Assembly: GCF_902459765.1 (NCBI RefSeq)
Contig: NZ_CABPSP010000004.1
Location: 1 to 64,000, forward strand
Length of the DNA: 64,000 nucleotides
Reading direction: 5' to 3'
Source: Pandoraea anapnoica
GTDB taxonomy: Bacteria > Pseudomonadota > Gammaproteobacteria > Burkholderiales > Burkholderiaceae
Positions 35,349-42,401 of the stretch are shown here, piece by piece (position 1 is the stretch's first letter; every line of letters starts with the position of its first letter). Position numbers and translations under genes: made by a program. Under the pieces are notes generated by a model. It ran no database searches. It saw nothing but the letters and a program-made list of their open reading frames with translations, and was not told the origin of the DNA.

Positions 35349-36719
35349 TCAGACGATCTTCGCGAGCACGATGAGGCTCAGCGTAATCGTGATGGCACCG
35401 CCGATGCGCGTGGCGATTTGTGCGAACGGCATGAGTCGCATGCGGTTCGCTGCGGTAAGAATGGCGACGTCGCCCGTGCCGCCCATACCGCTGTGCGTGC
35501 CGACGACGATGGCTGCGTCGATGGGATGCATGTTCATGCGACGCGCCACGACGAAGGCGGTGGCCATCAGCGTGAGGACCGTCGCGACGATGGTCACAAG
35601 CGTCGGCACGTTGAACGAGGCGACGACCTTTTGCCACGGTGTGATCACGACACCGATGGCGAACAGCAGCGGGTACGTCACCGCCGTCGCGAAGAATTTG
35701 TAGACGACGCCGGCACCGGCTTCGAGCTTCGGCGAGAAGATGAAGCCGATCTTTGCAGCGACGGCGAGCACCAGCATCATCACCGGACCCGGCAAGCCGA
35801 GCGTGTTCTGCGCGAGCATGCCGACGAAGTACAGGCACACGGCGATCATGCCGGCCGCCGCAATATCGGTTGCGTCGACCGCCTTGGCGGGTTCGGCGTG
35901 CACGTCGTGTGCGCCGATGTCGTCGCTTCCGGATCGCATGAGCTGCCCGTTACCTGTCAACGAGGGGAAACGCTTTCCGAGCGCGTTGAGCACACCCGAG
36001 AACACAATGGCGCAGACGTTGCCGAGCATCACCGCAGGAAGCGCCTGAGCGAGGAGGTCGCCTGCGCCCTGATGCATGACTTCCGAGTAGCCGATGGTCA
36101 GCGGAATCACGCCTTCGCCCAGTCCGCCTGACATGACCGGGATCACGACGAAGAACACGGTGTGGAACAGGCCCATGCCGAGCATCGTGCCGACAGCCGT
36201 GCCGACGATGCCCGCGAGCACCGAACCGATAGCGAGCGGGACGAAGATGCGCACGAAGCCACCGATCAGCACCTTGCGGTCCATGCTCAGAATGCTGCCG
36301 ACGATAATCCCGGGAATGAACAGGTACAGGAAGTTGCTTTGCTTCCAGAACGCCACGATGGGCGTCACGACGGACTGGGGCAGCACGTTCGCGAACACCA
36401 GCCATGAGGGCAGGAACGTGACGAGAATCACCGGGCCACCGATGCTGCGAAAGATGGGAATTCGCTGACCGACTTCCATGCACGTGAAGCTGCACACGGC
36501 CAGCAGCGCGATGATCGGCGAGAGTTCGGCGGAGAGTTTTCCGGTGGTGAGGACCGTCGTCGCGATAGCGGCGATGAGTACCAGATGGACCGGCAACGGC
36601 ACGATGCCGACGCGCATGTCCATGATGCGCCACCACAAATCGCGCAGCGGGTGGTGCTGTGCTGTCTGAGAAGTTGCCTGACCGCTTTGTGCGGCAGTGG
36701 CCGTGAGTCCGTCTCGCAT
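35349..36719 (-). CDS. 2-hydroxycarboxylate transporter (2HCT/CitS family)
   Basis: A 456-residue secondary transporter with about 11 membrane segments. The ATG at 36719 has GGAG 8 nt upstream; an upstream ATG at 36737 is possible. Both inverted-topology reentrant motifs are present: SGGLGEGVIPL in the first half and GGTGDVAIL in the second (GGxG fingerprints). The family imports citrate, malate or citramalate with Na+ or H+. It is the first gene of a leftward operon whose second and third genes are a class III CoA transferase and a CitE-like lyase. A divergent LysR gene lies 249 bp away. Uptake followed by CoA activation and cleavage is the natural reading. Confidence 0.92.
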   Translation of the reverse strand: MRDGLTATAAQSGQATSQTAQHHPLRDLWWRIMDMRVGIVPLPVHLVLIAAIATTVLTTGKLSAELSPIIALLAVCSFTCMEVGQRIPIFRSIGGPVILVTFLPSWLVFANVLPQSVVTPIVAFWKQSNFLYLFIPGIIVGSILSMDRKVLIGGFVRIFVPLAIGSVLAGIVGTAVGTMLGMGLFHTVFFVVIPVMSGGLGEGVIPLTIGYSEVMHQGAGDLLAQALPAVMLGNVCAIVFSGVLNALGKRFPSLTGNGQLMRSGSDDIGAHDVHAEPAKAVDATDIAAAGMIAVCLYFVGMLAQNTLGLPGPVMMLVLAVAAKIGFIFSPKLEAGAGVVYKFFATAVTYPLLFAIGVVITPWQKVVASFNVPTLVTIVATVLTLMATAFVVARRMNMHPIDAAIVVGTHSGMGGTGDVAILTAANRMRLMPFAQIATRIGGAITITLSLIVLAKIV

Positions 36720-36967
36720 GCTGCTGTCTCCGTCCATTTGGAATTGATTTATTGACGGGACTATAGGCGCGTAGCCGGCGCCGAAGGAAATACCGATTTT
36801 GGATGCGGGTATAGGGTGAAGCTATGGCGTGAGCGTCTCGTTGAGTGGGAATGGCGTGGCGATGGCTTTCAATGCAACCAAAACCCGGGTTTCGCGATGC
36901 GTCGTATAGCAGTACGCTATGGCTTTTCATTGCTGCCAACTGCTCCGTCTCGGAGGCCGATCCCGTT

Positions 36968-37942
36968 ATGGACGTAAGACAACTCAGGAATTTCGTGGCT
37001 ATCGTCGACAGCGGCAGCTTGTCGAAGGCGGCGGAGCGGTTGCATATTGCGCAGCCGTCGCTGAGTGCACAACTGCGTGGACTGGAGGACGAGCTGCAAA
37101 CGCAACTGCTCGTACGCAGTGCGCAGGGCGTGACGCCGACCGAAGCGGGAAAGGCGTTGTATCGCCATGCGCGCGTGGTGTTACGTCAGATGGAGCAGAT
37201 ACGTCAGGAAGTGCGAGAGGGCGGCGGCAGCGAGGCAGGGCCGGTGGCGGTGGGATTCCCGACGACGATTGCGTCGATTCTCGCCGTGCCGTTGTTTGCC
37301 CGGGTGAGGGAGCAGTATCCGGGGATTCGATTGCAGATATTCGAGAGCATGAGCGGGTACATAGGCGAGTTGCTCGCCAACGGACGGCTCGACCTTGCGA
37401 TGCTCTTCCGCGACTCGGAAACGCGGGGCATCTCGGTAATGCCGTTGTTCGACGAAGAACTGTATGTGCTGGGCGGGCACCGGGTGTGTCCATCGATCTA
37501 TGAGGATGCTGATGACTCGGACGGGACTTGCGCACTGGCGAAGCTCGATAACGTACCGATTGTCGCGCCAAGCGCGTCGAACGGATTGCGCCTGCTGATC
37601 GAGCGGAGTTTCGCGCAGGCGAATACGGAATTGAACATCGTCGCGGATATCGACTCGCTGCCGACGCTCATCGACATTGCCCGCTCGGGCGACGCGTGCT
37701 CGATCCTGCCGGTGTCGGCGTTGGCGTCGCGCGACCCGGCCTTGCGCCCGCCCTCGCGTCGGATCGTTGCACCGCACCTGCAACGCCCGGCCAGCGTGTG
37801 CTGGTCCAACTCACTCCCGGTAGGCTCGGCGACAGTCGCCGTGCGTCAGTGCATCGCCGACCTCATCCGCGAGTTGCAGGCGGACGGGCATTGGACGGGG
37901 ATCATGTTGCGGGCGGCCGGCAAAGACGCCGTGATCGTGTGA
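36968..37942 (+). CDS. LysR-family regulator of 2-hydroxycarboxylate operon
   Basis: A 324-residue regulator from the ATG at 36968. A longer frame exists but adds 41 residues with no family similarity. HTH: QLRNFVAIVDSGSLSKAAER followed by IAQPSLSAQLRGLEDELQ, then LLVRSAQGVTPTEAGKALYR, a CysB/Nac/CynR-subgroup pattern. The effector domain starts GPVAVGFPTTIASILAVPLF. It faces the transporter-transferase-lyase operon and likely induces it in response to the acid substrate. GGAG is 12 nt upstream, a little far. A large hairpin covers its stop codon. Confidence 0.9.
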   Translation: MDVRQLRNFVAIVDSGSLSKAAERLHIAQPSLSAQLRGLEDELQTQLLVRSAQGVTPTEAGKALYRHARVVLRQMEQIRQEVREGGGSEAGPVAVGFPTTIASILAVPLFARVREQYPGIRLQIFESMSGYIGELLANGRLDLAMLFRDSETRGISVMPLFDEELYVLGGHRVCPSIYEDADDSDGTCALAKLDNVPIVAPSASNGLRLLIERSFAQANTELNIVADIDSLPTLIDIARSGDACSILPVSALASRDPALRPPSRRIVAPHLQRPASVCWSNSLPVGSATVAVRQCIADLIRELQADGHWTGIMLRAAGKDAVIV

Positions 37943-37959
37943 CGCGACGATCACGGCGT
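37926..37959. terminator. Hairpin overlapping LysR stop codon
   Basis: ACGCCGTGATCGT (37926-37938) and ACGATCACGGCGT (37947-37959) form a perfect 13-bp stem with an 8-nt loop that contains the TGA. The next gene is convergent, so it could serve both transcripts. No T-run. Confidence 0.6.
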
Positions 37960-37973
37960 TCCGACCGAACGAC

Positions 37974-38405
37974 TTACTGACGCATGCTGATCGCCAGACG
38001 GTTGAACGCGCTCATCAATGCGATGGCGAACGTCAGGTCGGCGATTTCGGCGTCGGTGAAGTGTTCGCGCAGCGGGTTGAAGACTTCGTCCGGGGCGTTG
38101 GTGCGGTCGATGGCGCCGACCGAATCGGCCCAGGCGAGCGCGGCACGCTCACGGTCGCTGAACTGCGAACTCACGCGCCAGCCGCCGACGCTGTCGATCT
38201 TGGCATCGGCCATGCCGCCGGCACGCAGCGCCTTGCTGTGCATCTCCAGACAGAAGGCGCATCCATTGATCTGCGACACGCGCAGATAAACCAGCTCGAT
38301 CAGCGGTTTGCCGAGGCTGCTTTTCTCCAGCGCCTTTTTCGTGGCGACGAACCCTTGATAGGCGTCGTTCGACAGCGTGAAATAGGACAGACGAAGCGTA
38401 CTCAT
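37974..38405 (-). CDS. AhpD-family alkylhydroperoxidase-like protein
   Basis: A 143-residue protein from the ATG at 38405 (GGAG 7 nt upstream). VYLRVSQINGCAFCLEMHSKALRAGG contains the CxxC (C49, C52) and His56 of AhpD-type peroxidases. WRVSSQFSDRERAALAWADSV and FTDAEIADLTFAIALMSAFNRLAIS complete the carboxymuconolactone decarboxylase-like fold. Divergent MocR gene at 38553 is a probable regulator. It likely contributes to peroxide or reactive electrophile defence, perhaps using a lipoyl or thioredoxin-like partner. No true gamma-carboxymuconolactone activity is expected. Confidence 0.9.
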   Translation of the reverse strand: MSTLRLSYFTLSNDAYQGFVATKKALEKSSLGKPLIELVYLRVSQINGCAFCLEMHSKALRAGGMADAKIDSVGGWRVSSQFSDRERAALAWADSVGAIDRTNAPDEVFNPLREHFTDAEIADLTFAIALMSAFNRLAISMRQ

Positions 38406-38552
38406 CGAAATTCTCCAGAAATGAACTGAGCCAGGGGCATTGGTCAATGCTTGATGCGAACTGCAGGGGGCTTGTCGCAACGTCACCAATTTACGAGAAT
38501 CATGGCCTAGTAGTCAGATGCAAGAATTGACGGAATCAATAGGACATCCAGA

Positions 38553-39998
38553 ATGGATTTTCCGCTTTTGAGCTCACATCTGAAGCCCGGCCCGGGCGAC
38601 GACGCGCCGCTCTACCTCCAGTTGTATCGCCGCTATCGCGACGCCATCGCCTCCGGAAAACTCCGTGCGGGCGACCGCGTGCCATCCGTGCGTAGTCTTG
38701 CCAGCGAACTCAATCTCGCACGTGGCACCGTCGAGCTGGCCTATCAGATGCTCACCAGCGAAGGCTATTTCTCGCCGCGCGGCGCGGCCGGAACGTTCGT
38801 GTCGCCACGACTCGAACAGCTCAGCGAGACCGCCGCGCCGGTCGCCACCCGGGCCGCTCCCGTGCCTCCGCCGCGCGATGCGCTCGCCGCCGTCGGTACA
38901 CCGCGTCCGTTTCAACTGGGCCTTCCCGCATTGGATGCATTCCCCCGCAAGACTTGGGTGCGTCTGGCCGGGCGAAGTCTGCGCGTCATGGATCTCGCGT
39001 CGATGGCGTATCCGGAAGCTGCCGGGTACGCGCCCCTGCGTCATGCCATCGCCACCTATCTCGGTATCTCTCGCGGCATCGCATGCTCAGCGCAGCAGGT
39101 CTTCGTGACGGCGGGCTATCGTGCTGCCCTCGATCTCGTCTGCCGGACGTTGATCGAGTCCGGCGCGCAAGGCTGGTTCGAAGACCCCGGATATCCGTAC
39201 GCCCGGCATTTCCTGACGAGCGTCGGCATGCGCCTCGCATCGATCCCGGTGGACGAGGAGGGACTTAACGTCGAGGAGGGCGTGCGCCGTGCACCGAAAG
39301 CCCGCTTCGCCGTCGTGACCCCGACGCATCAAAGTCCCACCGGAGCGACGATGTCCTTGCCCCGGCGTCTCGCCCTGCTCGAATGGGCAAATCAACAGCA
39401 ATCTTGGATCGTCGAAGACGACTATGACAGCGAGTTTCGCTATCACGGGCGTCCGTTACCGGCGCTCAAGAGTCTCGATCACGACGGACGGGTGCTGTAC
39501 ACCGGCACGTTCAGCAAAGTGCTGTTCCCCGGACTTCGTCTTGCCTACCTCGTCGTGCCCGACGTCCATATCGAACGCTTTGCACAGGCCGCCAATCAAC
39601 TGGGCGGACCGGGCTCGGTCCACGTGCAGGCGACGGTAGCGGACTTCATGGAGCAGGGGCATTTCGCACGGCACTTGCGCAAAATGCGAGCGTTGTACGC
39701 CGAACGGCGCGGCTATCTCGTCAATGCGCTGGCCGACGTCTTTGGCGAAGACTTGTACGTGCAGCCACAGGCTGGCGGCATTCAGACGCTGGCATATCTG
39801 CGCCAGGCGTTCGCCGAACAGGACGACGAAACCATCGCACTTGCCGCCCACGCGCAAGGGCTGGCGGTGCACGGCCTGCGCCACTGGTACGGCAACGCGC
39901 CGTCGCGATCAGCCTTGCTGCTGGGCTTCACCAACATCCCGGATAGAGCGACGGCACTGGCGCTGAGCCTGCGTTTGCGCGCGTCGATAGTGGACTGA
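38553..39998 (+). CDS. MocR-family GntR/aminotransferase-like regulator
   Basis: A 481-residue two-domain regulator. The N-terminal GntR winged helix is LYLQLYRRYRDAIASGKLRAGDRVPSVRSLASELNLARGTV (pieces: RDAIASGKLRAGDRVPSVRS, ARGTVELAYQML). After a Pro/Ala linker (about residues 90-115) the fold-I aminotransferase-like domain follows: FVTAGYRAALDLVCRTL, EDPGYPYARHFL, TPTHQSPTGATMSLPRR, EDDYDSEFRY, and the PLP lysine in TGTFSKVLFPGLRLAY. Such proteins sense PLP-amino acid adducts. It is divergent from the AhpD-like gene with a 147-bp shared promoter region, making that gene its likely target; PdxR- or GabR-type control of PLP genes is not suggested by the neighbours. Confidence 0.93.
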   Translation: MDFPLLSSHLKPGPGDDAPLYLQLYRRYRDAIASGKLRAGDRVPSVRSLASELNLARGTVELAYQMLTSEGYFSPRGAAGTFVSPRLEQLSETAAPVATRAAPVPPPRDALAAVGTPRPFQLGLPALDAFPRKTWVRLAGRSLRVMDLASMAYPEAAGYAPLRHAIATYLGISRGIACSAQQVFVTAGYRAALDLVCRTLIESGAQGWFEDPGYPYARHFLTSVGMRLASIPVDEEGLNVEEGVRRAPKARFAVVTPTHQSPTGATMSLPRRLALLEWANQQQSWIVEDDYDSEFRYHGRPLPALKSLDHDGRVLYTGTFSKVLFPGLRLAYLVVPDVHIERFAQAANQLGGPGSVHVQATVADFMEQGHFARHLRKMRALYAERRGYLVNALADVFGEDLYVQPQAGGIQTLAYLRQAFAEQDDETIALAAHAQGLAVHGLRHWYGNAPSRSALLLGFTNIPDRATALALSLRLRASIVD

Positions 39999-40200
39999 GT
40001 AGAGACCTGAACGAGACCGGATCGAGCCTCTTGTCTGCGCGCATAGGGGTTTCGGGGCAAGATGCCCGATAAGACCACGTCGGGACAGGTGCTTTCGAAA
40101 CCCGCTATGCTTCGTTGACTGGCGCACGCGCGTCCCAAAAACACAGTGCTGGTAGCGGCTCAGGCGCGCCCGCATCCCAAGCTTCTCAGGAGTCCCCCTC

Positions 40201-41142
40201 GTGGCAGCGTTCGACATCGACGATATCGTTTCTTCATTGCATTCGGCCCGCCTGCGCTGGCGCGACGGGCAGCGACGCCTGCTCGAACCCGGTGGCCGCG
40301 ATCTGCCGTCGCGCGAACGTCTCGCAGACATCGTCGTGCAACTCAAGGGCGCGCTGTTCCCCATGCGTCTCGGCCCGCTCGACTTGCACCAGCAAGGCGA
40401 AAACTACTACGTCGGTCATACGCTCACGAGCGCACTGAACGGTCTGGCCGAGCAAGCGCGCCTCGAATGGCGCTACAAGGCGCGTCACGACGCCGCCATC
40501 ACGGCAACACTCATCGAAGAGCGTGCGCATTCCGCCATTCAGCAATTCGCAGGCAAGCTTCCCGAGATTCGTGAATTGCTCGATCAGGATGTGCTCGCCG
40601 CCTATCAGGGCGATCCGGCGGCGGGTAGCGTCGACGAAGTGCTGATCTGCTATCCGGGCATCCACGCGATGATTCATCATCGCATCGCCCACGAGCTGTA
40701 CCGGCTGGAACTGCCGCTGCTCGCCCGCATCATCGCCGAGCAGGCCCACTCCGAAACCGGAATCGATATCCACCCGGGCGCGCGTATCGGTGCAGGCTTT
40801 TTCATCGATCACGGGACTGGTGTGGTCATTGGCGAGACGGCTATTCTTGGCCAGCGTGTGCGTGTGTATCAGGCCGTCACGCTCGGTGCCAAACGCTTCC
40901 CGGCCGACGACGACGGCAACCCGCGCAAAGGCCTTGCGCGTCACCCGATCGTCGAAGACAACGTCGTCATCTATGCAGGCGCGACGATTCTTGGCCGCGT
41001 CACCATTGGCGAAGGCTCCGTCATTGGCGGCAATGTGTGGCTCACGCAAGACGTGCCGCCGTTCAGCAACATCACGCAGGCACGCTCGCGCACCGAAGCT
41101 GGCTCGCCGCCGGTCTCCGGCTGCGATAACGATCGTTCCTGA
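40201..41142 (+). CDS. epsC: Serine O-acetyltransferase EpsC
   Basis: A 313-residue left-handed beta-helix acetyltransferase beginning with GTG (AGGAG 8 nt upstream). After an N-terminal helical region of about 170 residues come YPGIHAMIHHRIAHELYRLE, LLARIIAEQAHSETGIDIHP, GAGFFIDHGTGVVIGETAIL (His in DHGTG is catalytic), YQAVTLGAKRFPAD, KGLARHPIVEDNVVIYAGAT and GGNVWLTQDVPP. It acetylates L-serine with acetyl-CoA to O-acetylserine for cysteine synthesis. This is the longer EpsC type rather than CysE. It stands alone with MocR upstream (202-bp gap) and a convergent MerR-fusion gene downstream. A variable tail follows the hexapeptide helix. Confidence 0.93.
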   Translation: MAAFDIDDIVSSLHSARLRWRDGQRRLLEPGGRDLPSRERLADIVVQLKGALFPMRLGPLDLHQQGENYYVGHTLTSALNGLAEQARLEWRYKARHDAAITATLIEERAHSAIQQFAGKLPEIRELLDQDVLAAYQGDPAAGSVDEVLICYPGIHAMIHHRIAHELYRLELPLLARIIAEQAHSETGIDIHPGARIGAGFFIDHGTGVVIGETAILGQRVRVYQAVTLGAKRFPADDDGNPRKGLARHPIVEDNVVIYAGATILGRVTIGEGSVIGGNVWLTQDVPPFSNITQARSRTEAGSPPVSGCDNDRS

Positions 41143-41160
41143 TGTAAGCGACGCGCGTCG

Positions 41161-42183
41161 TCAGACCCTTGTCGGCGGCGCGGCGATGCGCGCGCGCACC
41201 TCGGGCGACGCAAGGCACGTTTGCACTGCCTCGAAGCCCGGCGCGCCCGCATACGGCGCGACGCGCACCGGCGGGCTGTGATTCGCCGGGCAAAGGACGA
41301 TGGCTTCGTCTCTGCCGACAGCGCTCAGGTCGAGAATCGACGACGAGCGCGTCATCATGAGAAGCGGATGTGCACGCGTTCGCGCGTGCAACCGCAGATA
41401 ACGAATCAACGCCTCTTGCGTCGGCTGCGCCAGATCCTGCTCGATCATGTCCACGACCAGCGTACCGGTACGATCGGCTTCCAACGCCGTCAGCAATATC
41501 GCCAGTGCATCGGAGGGTTCGGCCCCGTCGTCCACTAGCCAGATCAGCGCTTGATCGACACGCTGTTGCAACGCATCGTTGATCGAAGACGGGGGCGAAG
41601 TCGCCACGCACGGCGGATCGAATCGGTTCAGTCCTAGAAACACTCCGTTCGGCAAGGCTTGCGCCAGACGCATTGCCAGTCGTGTCTTCCCGCTACCCAG
41701 CGAGCCGATGATGTAGTTCAACGGTCGTATGTCGCGCATTTCGAACCACTCGCCGCCCCAAGGCCAGGGGAGTTCGAAGGCGACACTCGGTGCCGCTTGT
41801 TCGACAAGACTCGGCAGCTCGCCACGGCCGGGCATTCTGCCGCTCGCAAGCCCGGCGCGAAGGCTTCGCACGGTCTGGAGTCGACGCAGTTGCTGTCGGA
41901 TCTCGGCGTCGAGGGTGTGCTCGTGCGCCTCAAGGGCTGTCGACAATGTTTGGGCGTTGCCTTTCAAGACACTCGTGACTTGCGCGAGGCTCAAGCCCAA
42001 TGCCCGCAGTGCGACGACTTCGGACGCGCGCGCCATCTCTGCTGCGTCATACGTCCGATAGCCTGCCGAGGTTCGTTTCGGAGACAGCAGGCCATGTTGC
42101 TCATACAGCCGGAGTGCCTTGTTGGAGACGCCAAGCCGCCGCGCCGCCTCGGACGCAGCCAGGCTCACCGCAGAATCCTTCAT
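41161..42183 (-). CDS. MerR-type DNA-binding domain fused to a P-loop NTPase
   Basis: A 340-residue protein with two clear parts. Residues 8-75 are a MerR winged helix: AASEAARRLGVSNKALRLYEQHGLLSP (split here: RRLGVSNKALRLYEQHGLL), then ARASEVVALRALGLSLAQVTSVL. A coiled-coil stretch LDAEIRQQLRRLQTV (91-105) links to a P-loop domain with Walker A GSLGSGKTRLA at 160-170 and Walker B-like hydrophobic stretches ALIWLVDDG (212-220) and GTLVVDMIEQ (240-249). Typical MerR proteins are about half this length and have no ATPase. The function is unknown; it may couple promoter distortion to nucleotide binding. It faces pac, with a TetR-type palindrome in the gap. Confidence 0.85.
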   Translation of the reverse strand: MKDSAVSLAASEAARRLGVSNKALRLYEQHGLLSPKRTSAGYRTYDAAEMARASEVVALRALGLSLAQVTSVLKGNAQTLSTALEAHEHTLDAEIRQQLRRLQTVRSLRAGLASGRMPGRGELPSLVEQAAPSVAFELPWPWGGEWFEMRDIRPLNYIIGSLGSGKTRLAMRLAQALPNGVFLGLNRFDPPCVATSPPSSINDALQQRVDQALIWLVDDGAEPSDALAILLTALEADRTGTLVVDMIEQDLAQPTQEALIRYLRLHARTRAHPLLMMTRSSSILDLSAVGRDEAIVLCPANHSPPVRVAPYAGAPGFEAVQTCLASPEVRARIAAPPTRV

Positions 42184-42333
42184 CGTTCACCTCTTGATGT
42201 TGATCGGGGTGACGCCATCGTCGGGCCGTCCCCAAGGGGCAGGTCAAGCCTTTGCGATCGGTCGGGACCATTCACGATCGCACCATACGCTACGCAAGCC
42301 CCAGATATCTGTCGAGTTATCTTTCGAATAATT

Positions 42334-42349
42334 AACCGACCGGTCGGTT
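42334..42349. promoter_or_regulatory. Perfect TetR-type 16-bp operator palindrome
   Basis: AACCGACCGGTCGGTT at 42334-42349 is fully palindromic and matches the ACCGACCGGTCGGT core common to TetR/AcrR-family operators. It lies 53 bp before the pac start and 151 bp before the MerR-fusion start. No TetR gene is in the window. Confidence 0.7.
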
Positions 42350-42401
42350 TTTGTCATGTTAGGCTTCAATGCGCTTCCTCAAAAGAACTACGGAGACATT
42401 G

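Noticed and set aside
40040-40115. GGGTTTCG...CGAAACCC inverted repeat upstream of epsC
   Set aside because: Arms of 8 bp are about 47 bp apart; chance pairing is likely and no regulatory role can be supported.
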